DNA of 64,000 nucleotides. Source: Arthrobacter sp. YN (lineage in GTDB: Bacteria > Actinomycetota > Actinomycetes > Actinomycetales > Micrococcaceae). Under the pieces are notes generated by a model. It was given only the letters and a program-made list of their open reading frames with translations, had not been told where the DNA came from and ran no database searches. Location of the stretch: assembly GCF_002224285.1 (NCBI RefSeq), contig NZ_CP022436.1, forward strand, positions 1,674,001 to 1,738,000, written 5' to 3'. The translations under genes were made by a program, and so were the position numbers. Shown in pieces: positions 53,615 to 62,193 of this stretch (the stretch's first letter is position 1; every line of letters starts with the position of its first letter).

Positions 53615-54811
53615 GTGACCATTCCCGACACCAACAAGCCCCTCACTCTTCTGATTGCTGCGGATACTTACCCGCCGCATGTCAACGGTGCCGCGCAGTT
53701 TGGCTACCGCCTGGCCAAGGGAATGACGGCACGAGGACACAACGTCCACGTGTTGGCCTGCCGTCCGGACACGGGCAAGAGCTTTACGGAGTTCCGCGAC
53801 GAAGCTACTGTTCACCGGCTCCGTTCCCATGGCGTTTTCACCCATGAGTACTTCCGCATTTGCTTCCCGTGGGAAATCAAGAAGGAAATCAGCCTGCTGT
53901 TCGACAAAGTCCAACCGGACGTCGTCCACATCCAAAGCCATTACATGATTGGCGAGCAGGTCCTGTACGAGGCCGTGAAGCGTGGCATCCGGGTTGTTGC
54001 CACCAACCACTTCATGCCGGAAAACCTGAATCCCTTCCTGCCGTTCCCGCAGTGGTTCAAGGACATCGTTGGCCGCATCTCCTGGAAGGACATGGGCAAG
54101 GTGATGAGCCAGGCCGATGTGGTCACCACGCCCACTCCACTCGCTGCCAAGGCCATGCACCAGCACGCGTTCCTGCGTAAGGTCCTGCCGCTCTCCAACG
54201 GCATTGATTCCTCGGCTTATGAACTCCAGCCCGGTGAGACCATCGAGCCGCATGCCAACCCCACGGTGCTGTTTGCCGGACGTCTGGCCGAAGAAAAGCA
54301 TGTCAACGTCCTGATCGACGCCGTGGCCAAGACGTCCCCGGCGTTGAACGTGCACCTGGAGATTGTTGGGGGCGGCGAAGTCCGGCCTGCCCTTGAGGCG
54401 CAGGTAGCGAAGCTGGGGCTGGGCGACAGGGTCAGGTTCCTCGGACTCGCTAGCGACGAAGACTTGCGCGAGGCCTACATCAAGGCCGACATTTTCTGCA
54501 TGCCCGGAACAGCCGAGCTCCAGTCACTGGTGACCCTGGAAGCCATGTCTGCTTCCACTCCGGTGCTGCTGGCCAACGCCATGGCCCTGCCGCATCTGGT
54601 CCGTGATGGTGAGAACGGCTATCTCTTCACGCCGAACAACAGTGATGAACTGGCAGCCAAGATCACCCAGCTGGTGGAGCTTCCCAAGCATGAGCTGGAA
54701 GCCATGGGCAAGCTGAGCCGCGAGATGGTGGAGCCCCACAGCATCAACGGCACGCTCCAGACGTTCGAGGACCTCTACCGCGGGGCTTCCTATGAGGACA
54801 TGGTGGTGTGA
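53615..54811 (+). CDS. Glycosyltransferase, GT4 family
   Basis: A 398-residue GT-B-fold glycosyltransferase of the PimB/MgtA-like mannosyltransferase type. The N-terminal domain begins LLIAADTYPPHVNGAAQFGYRLAKG, VLFAGRLAEEKHVNVLIDAV opens the donor-binding half, and the ExE-like STPVLLANAMALPHLVRDGENGYLF segment ends it. Donor and acceptor are not visible; GDP-mannose use in lipid glycosylation is a possibility. GTG start at 53615, following AGGAGTTCTCC. It stands near a CDP-alcohol phosphatidyltransferase gene, consistent with envelope lipid work. Confidence 0.85.
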   Translation: MTIPDTNKPLTLLIAADTYPPHVNGAAQFGYRLAKGMTARGHNVHVLACRPDTGKSFTEFRDEATVHRLRSHGVFTHEYFRICFPWEIKKEISLLFDKVQPDVVHIQSHYMIGEQVLYEAVKRGIRVVATNHFMPENLNPFLPFPQWFKDIVGRISWKDMGKVMSQADVVTTPTPLAAKAMHQHAFLRKVLPLSNGIDSSAYELQPGETIEPHANPTVLFAGRLAEEKHVNVLIDAVAKTSPALNVHLEIVGGGEVRPALEAQVAKLGLGDRVRFLGLASDEDLREAYIKADIFCMPGTAELQSLVTLEAMSASTPVLLANAMALPHLVRDGENGYLFTPNNSDELAAKITQLVELPKHELEAMGKLSREMVEPHSINGTLQTFEDLYRGASYEDMVV

Positions 54812-54895
54812 CAAAAGCACTCCCCGGCACCTACTAGAATTGCTGGAGTGCTTTGCCCGGAACTGCTGCTTTGCGGTGGCTCTTCCGGGCGTCAC

Positions 54896-54969
54896 GGGGC
54901 TATAGCTCAGCTGGTTAGAGCGCGGGACTCATAATCCTAAGGTCCTCGGTTCAAGTCCGAGTAGCCCTA
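54896..54969 (+). tRNA. tRNA with CAT anticodon (elongator Met or lysidine Ile2)
   Basis: A 74-nt cloverleaf with acceptor GGGGCTA/TAGCCCT, D arm GCTC-AGCTGGTTA-GAGC, anticodon loop CTCATAA with CAT at 54930-54932, and T arm CTCGG-TTCAAGT-CCGAG. No CCA encoded. The G1-U72 wobble and a weak lower anticodon stem (G28-U42, C27/A43) are unusual. The loop is shared by elongator tRNA-Met and by tRNA-Ile2; the sequence alone does not decide. Not initiator: no run of three G-C pairs at the base of the anticodon stem. Confidence 0.9.
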
Positions 54970-54978
54970 CATTTCACG

Positions 54979-55025
54979 CAAGAGCCGTGGCCGACAATCC
55001 ATGATTGTCGGCCACGGCTCTTTTG
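54979..55025 (+). terminator. Terminator after the CAT tRNA
   Basis: AAGAGCCGTGGCCGACAAT pairs perfectly with ATTGTCGGCCACGGCTCTT around CCATG, followed by TTTGCGTT. Confidence 0.9.
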
Positions 55026-55043
55026 CGTTCCCCCTGGGTGCGG

Positions 55044-55065
55044 TAAGTTACTCCTCAGTAACTTA
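55044..55065. promoter_or_regulatory. Perfect palindrome upstream of the acyl-CoA dehydrogenase
   Basis: TAAGTTACT and AGTAACTTA are exact inverted copies around CCTC, 38 bp before the start codon. The 22-bp size and position suit a TetR- or GntR-type operator of a fatty-acid or acyl-CoA regulator. Confidence 0.5.
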
Positions 55066-55102
55066 GTCTTGGTCGCAGGTGACCACCCTTGAAGGAGCGA
55101 AC

Positions 55103-56293
55103 ATGTCCAACGCTGCATTCGACGCCACCAACCTTCCGTATGCCGACGGCGACTTCTATGCCTTTGAGCAGATGCTGACAGGCAAAGAGCAGGATCGCCT
55201 GGCCGAGGTCCGCGAATTCCTGGCCCGCGAGGTCAAACCAATCGCCGTGGATTGCTGGAACCGTGGCGAGTTCCCCATGGATCTCATTCCCAAGCTCGGC
55301 GAACTGGACCTTGTCAGCCCTGTCCGCCGCCAGGGGTACTCCAACCTGTTCGCCGGAATGCTCCATGCGGAGGTGACCCGGGCGGATGCTTCCATTGCTA
55401 CCTTCATGGGTGTCCACGACGGCTTGTTCACCGGCTCCATTGAAGCCCTCGCTTCCCAGGAGCAGAAGGACGCCTGGCTCCCGGATATCTACTCACTGAA
55501 GAAGATCGGCGCTTTCGGCCTCACCGAACCGTTGGGCGGCTCTGATGTTGCCGGCGGCACCCGGACCACGGCCCAGCGCGACGGCGACACCTGGATCCTC
55601 AACGGCGCCAAGCGCTGGATCGGCAACGCTACTTTCTCCGACTGGGTGGTCATCTACGCCAAGGACGTGGCCGACAACCAGGTGAAGGCGTTCTTGGTGG
55701 ACACCGCGCTGCCCGGCTTCTCTGCGAGCAAGATCGAGAACAAGATCTCCCTTCGTACGGTCCAGAACGCGGACATCACCCTGGATAACGTGGTGGTGCC
55801 GGACTTCTTCAAACTTGCCAACGGCAACAGCTTCCGGGACACCAACAAGGTCCTCAAAGTCACGCGTTTGGCAGTCGCTTGGCAGGCAGTGGGGCTTCAA
55901 ATGGCAGCCTTCGACGTCGCCCGCAGCTACGCCGTCGAGCGTCAGCAGTTCGGACGGCCGCTGGCGGCTTTCCAGTTGGTGCAGAACCAGCTGGTCCAGA
56001 TCCTCGGGAACACCGTTGCTTCCATGGGCATGATGGTCCGTCTGGCCCAACTCGAAGACGCAGGTGTAGCCAAGGACGAGCAGTCAGCCTTGGCCAAGGC
56101 CTTCACCACCGCACGCATGCGCGAAAGCGTCGCCCTGGGCCGCAGCATCCTGGGCGGCAATGGGATCGTCACGGACTATGGGATGGCCAAGATCTTCTCC
56201 GATGCCGAGGCCATTTACTCCTACGAAGGCACGCACGAGATCAACACGCTGGTCACCGGCCGGGCCATCACGGGCGTCTCGGCCATCGTCTAA
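55103..56293 (+). CDS. Acyl-CoA dehydrogenase (glutaryl-CoA dehydrogenase-like)
   Basis: A 396-residue FAD enzyme oxidising an acyl-CoA to its enoyl form. Visible are GAFGLTEPLGGSDVAGGTRTTA (substrate/FAD region near residue 141), the second signature QQFGRPLAAFQLVQNQL, GGNGIVTDYGMAK, and the base-bearing YSYEGTHEINTLVTGRAITG near residue 374, where Glu is the likely general base as in glutaryl-CoA dehydrogenases. Start at 55103 follows GAAGGAG; GTG at 55079 is less likely. A perfect 22-bp palindrome sits upstream. Substrate is not certain. Confidence 0.9.
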   Translation: MSNAAFDATNLPYADGDFYAFEQMLTGKEQDRLAEVREFLAREVKPIAVDCWNRGEFPMDLIPKLGELDLVSPVRRQGYSNLFAGMLHAEVTRADASIATFMGVHDGLFTGSIEALASQEQKDAWLPDIYSLKKIGAFGLTEPLGGSDVAGGTRTTAQRDGDTWILNGAKRWIGNATFSDWVVIYAKDVADNQVKAFLVDTALPGFSASKIENKISLRTVQNADITLDNVVVPDFFKLANGNSFRDTNKVLKVTRLAVAWQAVGLQMAAFDVARSYAVERQQFGRPLAAFQLVQNQLVQILGNTVASMGMMVRLAQLEDAGVAKDEQSALAKAFTTARMRESVALGRSILGGNGIVTDYGMAKIFSDAEAIYSYEGTHEINTLVTGRAITGVSAIV

Positions 56294-56334
56294 ATAGTCC
56301 GCTGACCGGGGTGGTGTCCCGGATGGGTGGGGAC

Positions 56335-56844
56335 TCAGTAGAGCGGGAGCAGGATTGACGGGCGCAGGTCCGACACGAAGCCCAGCGGGTTCAGGTAGAC
56401 CTCGCCCCGGCGAACACCCCAATGCAGGCAGGTACTGACACCGCAATGTCCGGGTTCCACGGTCCCTATGGCCTTGCCCTTGCGGACGACGTCGCCGGCT
56501 TTGAGTTCGCTGGTCACGGGTTCGAAGCTGCTTTTGAGGCCATCGCCGTGATCGATGGTCAGTACCGGACGATCCACCACGACGCCGGCAAAGGTCACCA
56601 CGCCGTCCGACGGCGCGGTGACCTTTCCGCCGTCGGACGCTGGTCCCACATCCACGCCCCGATGGCCACTCAGCCACGGTTTGTCCGGGGGATCGAAGAT
56701 CCGAAGCACGCCGGGTTTGGGGGAGAGTGGCCAACTCCACCGGGCGGACGCCGGATCCGGCGCAGCCGGCACGGATGCGCCAAGTGCGCCCGCAGCCATT
56801 GCCACGGTAGCCAGCAGGGTCGTCAAGGACTTTGCGAGGGTCAT
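56335..56844 (-). CDS. M23-family peptidase-like exported protein, active site degenerate
   Basis: A 169-residue exported protein with signal peptide (KSLTTLLATVAMAAGALGASVPA) and a LytM/M23 fold. The first zinc motif is seen in GHRGVDVGP; the HxH motif appears as STCLHWGVRRGE, in which the first (catalytic) His is Cys while the second (zinc ligand) His is kept. So it may bind cell wall without cutting it, or use another mechanism. Start at 56844. Located just before the rpsB leader on the opposite strand. Short M23 proteins with CLHWG are common in actinobacteria. Confidence 0.82.
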   Translation of the reverse strand: MTLAKSLTTLLATVAMAAGALGASVPAAPDPASARWSWPLSPKPGVLRIFDPPDKPWLSGHRGVDVGPASDGGKVTAPSDGVVTFAGVVVDRPVLTIDHGDGLKSSFEPVTSELKAGDVVRKGKAIGTVEPGHCGVSTCLHWGVRRGEVYLNPLGFVSDLRPSILLPLY

Positions 56845-56984
56845 GGACCAAGCCTTCCGGGGAGCCCGCGGCGGGTCGATCCCCGGTCTTTCGTATGTGG
56901 ACAACGGGCTGCGATGGCGGTCAAACAGGTGGGGTCGCTGTAGTACACTTGGTGGAGCAGTTTGCTGTGCCCTCAAGCTTGTTC

Positions 56985-57251
56985 AGGAACATGTCTCATT
57001 CAGATATGTGAGGGTCCCAGGCTGACTACGCGTATCCAGCCCTCCACCAGCGAAGCCACGTGGCTTCAGGCTGCGGAGGATTGTGCCTCTTGCGGTCCGG
57101 ACAAGCCTTTGGCTTCACTCCGGATGAGAAGCGCAATGGATGCCAGGAGCCGCGCCCATCCGGGCAAAGGCTAAACAACCGTCAACTATTGGCAGGGTAA
57201 GAGCAGCCCCATGGGCTCTCTCATGAATGACCTGCCGGAAGGAGCGTCGGC
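56985..57251 (+). promoter_or_regulatory. Structured rpsB leader
   Basis: The ~270 nt before rpsB lack a gene but contain strong secondary structure. There is a perfect 16-bp palindrome GAAGCCACGTGGCTTC at 57052-57067, and a long compound hairpin at 57080-57137 with stems ATTGTGC/GCGCAAT, TCCGGA/TCCGGA and AAGCC/GGCTT. This could be a binding site for ribosomal protein S2 or another control element. The promoter would be near 56920-56950 (candidate TAGTACACT). Confidence 0.45.
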
Positions 57252-58154
57252 ATGCCCGTCGTAACTATGCGCCAGCTGCTTGACAGCGGCGTCCACTTTG
57301 GACACCAGACCCGTCGTTGGAACCCGAAGATGAAGCGATTCATCTTCACGGAGCGCAACGGCATCTACATCATTGACCTCCAGCAGTCGCTGTCCTACAT
57401 CGACCGCGCCTACGAGTTCGTCAAGGCTACTGTCGCCCACGGCGGCACCGTCCTGTTCGTCGGCACCAAGAAGCAGGCTCAGGAAGCAATTGCCGAGCAG
57501 GCTACCCGTGTTGGCCAGCCGTACGTCAACCAGCGTTGGTTGGGCGGTATGCTCACCAACTTCCAGACCGTCGCCAAGCGCATCCAGCGCATGAAGGAAC
57601 TCGAAGAGATCAACTTCGACGACGTCGCAGGCTCGGCTTACACCAAGAAGGAGCTCCTGCTCCTCAAGCGCGAACTCACCAAGCTTGAGTCCAACCTCGG
57701 TGGTATCCGCAACCTGACCAAGGCTCCCTCGGTTCTGTGGGTTGTTGACACCAAGAAGGAACACCTTGCTGTTGACGAAGCCAAGAAGCTGAACATCCCG
57801 GTTGTTGCCATCCTGGACACCAACTGCGATCCCGACGAAGTTGACTTCCCGATCCCGGGTAACGACGACGCCATCCGCTCCGTCAACCTGCTGACCCGCG
57901 TTGTTGCCGACGCTGTAGCTGAGGGCCTCATCGCCCGCAACCAGCGCGCAACGGGCACCACCGAGGCTCCGGAAGAGCCGCTGGCTGAGTGGGAGCGCGA
58001 GCTCCTCGAAGGCAGCAAGGCCGAAGAAGCAGCGGCAACCGAGGCTCCGGCGGCAGAAGCTCCCGCAGCTGAGGCTCCGGCAGCAGAAGCTCCCGCAGCT
58101 GAGGCTCCCGAAGCAACTGAAGCTGCAGCCGGCGAAGCCGAAGCAGCCAAGTAA
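57252..58154 (+). CDS. rpsB: Ribosomal protein S2 with Ala/Glu/Pro-rich tail
   Basis: A 300-residue S2 protein of the small ribosomal subunit. [22 protein letters not shown] at the start, [23 protein letters not shown] and [21 protein letters not shown] are classic S2 segments. After residue ~258 the tail is a run of [14 protein letters not shown] repeats, encoded by alternating near-identical 15-bp units. Such extensions are frequent in actinobacteria. Start ATG at 57252 after GGAAGGAGCGTCGGC. Upstream is the structured leader; downstream is tsf. Confidence 0.97.
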   Translation: MPVVTMRQLLDSGVHFGHQTRRWNPKMKRFIFTERNGIYIIDLQQSLSYIDRAYEFVKATVAHGGTVLFVGTKKQAQEAIAEQATRVGQPYVNQRWLGGMLTNFQTVAKRIQRMKELEEINFDDVAGSAYTKKELLLLKRELTKLESNLGGIRNLTKAPSVLWVVDTKKEHLAVDEAKKLNIPVVAILDTNCDPDEVDFPIPGNDDAIRSVNLLTRVVADAVAEGLIARNQRATGTTEAPEEPLAEWERELLEGSKAEEAAATEAPAAEAPAAEAPAAEAPAAEAPEATEAAAGEAEAAK

Positions 58155-58168
58155 ATCTGGACCTTCCC

Positions 58169-58240
58169 TGATGCCGCAAACAGCATCGGGGGCAACTGAC
58201 AGGATGGCAGCTCACATGGTGGGCGGCCGTCCTGTCAGTC
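58169..58240 (+). promoter_or_regulatory. Hairpins between rpsB and tsf
   Basis: Two stems lie in the 120-nt gap: CCTGATGC/GCATCGGG near 58170-58188, and a perfect ACTGACAGGA/TCCTGTCAGT (58193-58202 with 58228-58237). No T run follows, so partial attenuation or RNA processing is more likely than full termination. Confidence 0.45.
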
Positions 58241-58274
58241 CGTAAACACACAAATTCTAGACAGAGGGGTTCAC

Positions 58275-59111
58275 ATGGCGAACTACACTGCTGCTGACAT
58301 CAAGGCCCTGCGCGAGCGCACCGGCGCCGGCATGATGGACGTCAAGAAGGCTCTTGACGAAGCTAACGGTGACGCCGAGAAGGCCATCGAGATCATCCGC
58401 ATCAAGGGCCTCAAGGGCGCTACCAAGCGCGAAGGCCGTTCGACTGCTGAAGGCCTGGTTGCTGCCAAGGTCAACGGCGGCGTTGGCGTAATGATCGAGG
58501 TCAACTGCGAAACTGACTTCGTTGCCAAGGCTGACAAGTTCATCCAGCTGGCTGACAAGGTCCTCAACGTTGCAGTCGAGTCCGGCGCAGCCGATCTCGA
58601 GACCCTGCTGGCCACCGAGGTCGACGGCAAGCCGTTGTCCGAGGTTGTTGTCGAAGAGGGCGCTGTCCTCGGCGAAAAGGTTGTTGTCCGTCGTATCTCC
58701 CGCGTTGAGGGAACCACGGTTGACGCCTACCTGCACAAGACGTCCAAGGACCTCCCGGCCCAGGTCGGCGTCCTGTTCGCTGTTGACGGTGAAGGCGAAG
58801 CCGCTGCCACCGCCGCGCACGACATCGCTGTCCACGTTGCAGCCATGGCTCCGAACTACCTGACCCGCGACGACGTTCCGGCCGAACTGGTCGAGTCCGA
58901 GCGACGCATCGCCGAAGAGACCGCCAAGGCTGAAGGCAAGCCCGAAGCTGCTCTTTCGAAGATCGTTGAAGGCCGCGTTACGGGCTTCTACAAGGGCGAA
59001 GTTCTGGTTGACCAGGCATTCGCCAAGGATTCCAAGAAGACTGTTGCACAGGTCCTCGAAGAAGCCGGCGTCAAGGCAACCGCAGTAACCCGTTTCCGCG
59101 TAGGAAACTAG
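58275..59111 (+). CDS. tsf: Elongation factor Ts
   Basis: A 278-residue EF-Ts, the nucleotide-exchange factor for EF-Tu. The N-terminal UBA-like domain LRERTGAGMMDVKKALDEANGD is clear, followed by IEVNCETDFVAK, the core segment contacting EF-Tu. The C-terminal coiled coil and short tail (TVAQVLEEAGVKATAVTRFRVG) complete it. ATG at 58275, GAGGGGTTCAC before it. A terminator follows. Confidence 0.97.
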   Translation: MANYTAADIKALRERTGAGMMDVKKALDEANGDAEKAIEIIRIKGLKGATKREGRSTAEGLVAAKVNGGVGVMIEVNCETDFVAKADKFIQLADKVLNVAVESGAADLETLLATEVDGKPLSEVVVEEGAVLGEKVVVRRISRVEGTTVDAYLHKTSKDLPAQVGVLFAVDGEGEAAATAAHDIAVHVAAMAPNYLTRDDVPAELVESERRIAEETAKAEGKPEAALSKIVEGRVTGFYKGEVLVDQAFAKDSKKTVAQVLEEAGVKATAVTRFRVGN

Positions 59112-59116
59112 TAATT

Positions 59117-59158
59117 CATGAAAAGGGGTGGTCACTTCGGTGGCCGCCCCTTTTTCAT
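59117..59158 (+). terminator. Terminator after tsf
   Basis: GAAAAGGGGTGGTCAC pairs with GTGGCCGCCCCTTTTTC around TTCG, an extra-stable tetraloop. Confidence 0.85.
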
Positions 59159-59231
59159 GCACCCGTCCGGGTAGTACCTGCGCGGACCCACAGCACGATA
59201 ATCTAGCCAGAGTCCACCAACGGGAGGCACC

Positions 59232-59969
59232 ATGGAAACCGTCAACACTGCAATCCAGCCCGAGAAGACCCGCCGACGTGTACTTCTGAAACTTTCCGGT
59301 GAGGTCATCGGCGGAGGCAAGCTCGGCGTCGATCCTGAAACCGTCCGGGCCATCGCCAAGCAGATCGCCGCAGCTGTCTCCGACGTCGAGGTGGCAATCG
59401 TCGTAGGTGGAGGTAACTTCTTCCGCGGCGCAGAGCTGTCGCAGAGCGGCATGGACCGTTCCCGCGCCGACTACATGGGCATGCTCGGCACGGTCATGAA
59501 CTGCCTGGCCCTGCAGGACTTCCTGGAGCAGGCAGGCGTTGAAACCCGCGTCCAGAGCGCCATCACGATGGGCCAGGTTGCCGAGGCCTACATTCCCCGC
59601 CGTGCCATCCGCCACATGGAGAAGGGCCGCGTCGTCATCTTCGGTGCAGGCGCCGGACTGCCCTACTTCTCCACTGATACCGTGGCAGCCCAGCGTGCCC
59701 TCGAAGTCCATGCCGACGTGGTCCTCATGGCCAAGAGCGGTGTGGATGGCGTCTACACTGCCGATCCCAAGAAAGACCCCACAGCCGAGAAGCTGGATGT
59801 CCTCAGCTACGACGACGCCCTGCGCCGGGACATCCGCGTCATGGACCAGACGGCCATGACCATGTGCAAGGACAACAAACTGTCCATGGTGGTCTTCGGC
59901 ATGGAAGGCGAGGGCAACGTTACCCGTGCCATCCTCGGCGAGACGCTGGGAACCCGGGTTACTCCCTAG
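59232..59969 (+). CDS. pyrH: UMP kinase
   Basis: A 245-residue bacterial UMP kinase of the amino-acid-kinase fold, making UDP from [43 protein letters not shown] and [16 protein letters not shown] are the conserved blocks. Start ATG at 59232 after GGGAGGCACC. It follows the tsf terminator by 73 nt and so has its own promoter (TAATCTAG near 59200 is a candidate). Confidence 0.97.
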   Translation: METVNTAIQPEKTRRRVLLKLSGEVIGGGKLGVDPETVRAIAKQIAAAVSDVEVAIVVGGGNFFRGAELSQSGMDRSRADYMGMLGTVMNCLALQDFLEQAGVETRVQSAITMGQVAEAYIPRRAIRHMEKGRVVIFGAGAGLPYFSTDTVAAQRALEVHADVVLMAKSGVDGVYTADPKKDPTAEKLDVLSYDDALRRDIRVMDQTAMTMCKDNKLSMVVFGMEGEGNVTRAILGETLGTRVTP

Positions 59970-60071
59970 CAAGGGCTAGGATATTTCTAGGACCTTCCGC
60001 CTCTCACGGCGGATCTTTACTGTGCACTGCGGCCTGCATGAGGGCAGCAACTTATTTCTGAGGAGAAACCC

Positions 60072-60629
60072 GTGATCGAAGAGACCTTGCTCGAAGCCGG
60101 CGAAAAGATGGACAAGGCGGTTGAGGTAGCCAAGGACGATTTCGCCACGATCCGTACGGGTCGGGCGAACCCCGGTCTCTACAACAAGGTGATTGTCGAG
60201 TACTACGGCACCCCCACGCCGCTCCAGCAGTTGGCTTCCTTCGGTGTTCCCGACGCCCGGACCATCCTCATCACGCCCTACGACAAAACCGCTCTGCGCG
60301 ACATTGAGAAGGCGTTGAGCGATTCCGAGGTTGGTGCCAACCCCTCGAACGACGGCAACGTCATCCGCGTGACCATTCCTGAACTCACCAAGGAGCGTCG
60401 CAAGGAGTACGTCAAGATTGTCAAGGGCAAGGGTGAGGATGCCAAGGTCTCCATCCGCAGCATCCGCCGCAAGGCAAAGGACACCCTGGACAAGCTCGTC
60501 AAGGACGGCGAAGCCGGCGAAGATGAGGGTGCCCGCGCTGAGAAGGAGCTCGACGCCCTGACCAAGCAGCACGTTGACAGCATCGACGAGCTGCTCAAGC
60601 GCAAGGAAGCCGAGCTGCTCGAGGTCTGA
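60072..60629 (+). CDS. frr: Ribosome recycling factor
   Basis: A 185-residue RRF, which splits the post-termination ribosome with EF-G. The three-helix domain shows [30 protein letters not shown], and the second conserved block is [34 protein letters not shown] start at 60072 following GAGGAGAAACCC. The TGA stop overlaps the cdsA ATG by one base. Confidence 0.97.
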   Translation: MIEETLLEAGEKMDKAVEVAKDDFATIRTGRANPGLYNKVIVEYYGTPTPLQQLASFGVPDARTILITPYDKTALRDIEKALSDSEVGANPSNDGNVIRVTIPELTKERRKEYVKIVKGKGEDAKVSIRSIRRKAKDTLDKLVKDGEAGEDEGARAEKELDALTKQHVDSIDELLKRKEAELLEV

Positions 60630-61564
60630 TGAACCAGGCTGAGCCGGCACCCGCTGGACGGGTCCCGACACGCGATACCCCTCAGCGCGCCAGGCGCGTA
60701 CGGACGAACCCCACGCCAAAGGCCGGCCGGAACCTCCCGGCGGCCATCGGCGTCGGGCTTTCCATGCTTTTGGCGGTTTTGGGCGGACTGCTTTTCCTCC
60801 CCTTGGGATTCGTCCTGCTCACCACGGCATTTGCTGTGTTGGGTGTGTGGGAAGTTTTCCGGGCCCTCGAAGCCCAGGGCACCAGGATGCCGATCATCCC
60901 CGTGATGGTTGGCAGCCTGGTGATGCCGGTATCGGCCTATTTTGGCGGCCTTGAAGGTTTGCTGTTCACCATGACGGCGAGTTCCGTGGCCGTCCTGCTG
61001 TGGCGCTCCATCGAGAGCGCCGCTGGAGCGCCGCGGAGCGTGTTCGCCGGTGTGTTCACCCTGGCGTGGATTCCTTTCCTCATCAGCTTCGCGTCGCTGT
61101 CCTTGCACACCACCAGCGGCCCCACCCCTGTGGGCTTTTGGCCGGACGGGATCCCCGAAGGGGCATGGCAGATTGCGTCCATGCTGCTGTTGGTTGTTTC
61201 CAACGACACGTTTGGGTACATCGTTGGGGCGTCCTTCGGGAAGCACCCCATGGCTCCAAAAATCAGTCCCAAAAAGTCGTGGGAGGGTTTCGCGGGGTCG
61301 GTGGGTGGAGCCATGCTGATTGGCGTCCTGGCCTGTATCTTCCTCCTCGACAAGCCCTGGTGGGTGGGCTTGCTCCTGGCCGTTGGCATGGTGGCCGCAG
61401 CTACGGCAGGCGACCTCGCCGAGTCCATGGTCAAACGTGAACTGGGCGTCAAGGACATGAGCAGTATCCTGCCTGGCCACGGTGGCGTCATGGACCGCCT
61501 GGACTCCATTGTGTTCGCGGCCCCTGTAGCCTATGTTCTGTTCGCGCTGCTCAGCGGCGTCTGA
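60629..61564 (+). CDS. cdsA: Phosphatidate cytidylyltransferase
   Basis: A 311-residue membrane enzyme making CDP-diacylglycerol from phosphatidate and CTP. About eight TM segments follow a basic, Pro-rich N-terminus (residues 1-35). The family signature is VKRELGVKDMSSILPGHGGVMDRLDS near residue 268-293. It starts within the frr stop (ATGA) and so is translationally coupled. The product feeds the CDP-alcohol phosphatidyltransferase at 51978-52601. Confidence 0.95.
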   Translation: MNQAEPAPAGRVPTRDTPQRARRVRTNPTPKAGRNLPAAIGVGLSMLLAVLGGLLFLPLGFVLLTTAFAVLGVWEVFRALEAQGTRMPIIPVMVGSLVMPVSAYFGGLEGLLFTMTASSVAVLLWRSIESAAGAPRSVFAGVFTLAWIPFLISFASLSLHTTSGPTPVGFWPDGIPEGAWQIASMLLLVVSNDTFGYIVGASFGKHPMAPKISPKKSWEGFAGSVGGAMLIGVLACIFLLDKPWWVGLLLAVGMVAAATAGDLAESMVKRELGVKDMSSILPGHGGVMDRLDSIVFAAPVAYVLFALLSGV

Positions 61565-61584
61565 CAATCAACGAAGGAAAATTA

Positions 61585-62169
61585 GTGTCCGTGGATATTC
61601 GACGCCAGATTCCCGCAACGTTCGATCGCGTGGAGCGCAGCAAGTACGGCTATAACGCCAAACAAGTTGACGAGTTCCTCCAGCGTGCCAGGACATCGTT
61701 CGAGAACCCCGTGGGTACCGCTGACCAGGTGGCCAGCGTGGACGTGCGGGACGTGGCCTTTGATCCCGTCAAAGGTGGGTACGACGCCCATAGCGTGGAC
61801 GCCGCCCTGGACCGTCTCGAGGATGCATTTGCACGCCGCGAGCGTGACGACCTGATCAGCCAGCAGGGCGAAGAAGCCTGGCTGCGCCAGATCGGCAAAC
61901 TCTCCGGCATCCTGCGGGGCCGCCTTCACCGGCCCGATGGCGAGCGGTTCCGTCGACCTTCCAGTAGGCGGGCGCGCAGCTACAACATCCAGGACGTGGA
62001 CGCCCTGTGTGCTGAACTGGTGGGATACCTTGAGCACGACCAGGTCCTGAGCGTGGACACTGTCCGCCGGGCCGTGTTCCGGGCGGCCAAGGGCGATGAA
62101 GGCTACGAAGAAGCCCAGGTGGACGCTTTCCTGGCCCGCGCCGTAGAGCTCATGGCGGCCATCGACTAA
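61585..62169 (+). CDS. DivIVA-like repeat protein
   Basis: A 194-residue protein with three short DivIVA-type segments: VERSKYGYNAKQVDEFLQRA (about 13-32), FDPVKGGYDAHSVDAALDRL (about 57-76) and AAKGDEGYEEAQVDAFLARA (about 168-187). The usual long coiled coil of DivIVA/Wag31 is missing; a basic stretch (GRLHRPDGERFRRPSSRRARS) is in the middle. GTG start at 61585, 20 nt after cdsA. Role in division or polar growth is suggested by the domain but not shown. Confidence 0.78.
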   Translation: MSVDIRRQIPATFDRVERSKYGYNAKQVDEFLQRARTSFENPVGTADQVASVDVRDVAFDPVKGGYDAHSVDAALDRLEDAFARRERDDLISQQGEEAWLRQIGKLSGILRGRLHRPDGERFRRPSSRRARSYNIQDVDALCAELVGYLEHDQVLSVDTVRRAVFRAAKGDEGYEEAQVDAFLARAVELMAAID

Positions 62170-62193
62170 TCCACACCCCGCTCATCGGGCGGG

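Noticed and set aside
58257..59972. 571-codon reverse open frame across tsf and pyrH
   Set aside because: Both genes on the plus strand are unambiguous; the frame merely lacks stops through codon bias.
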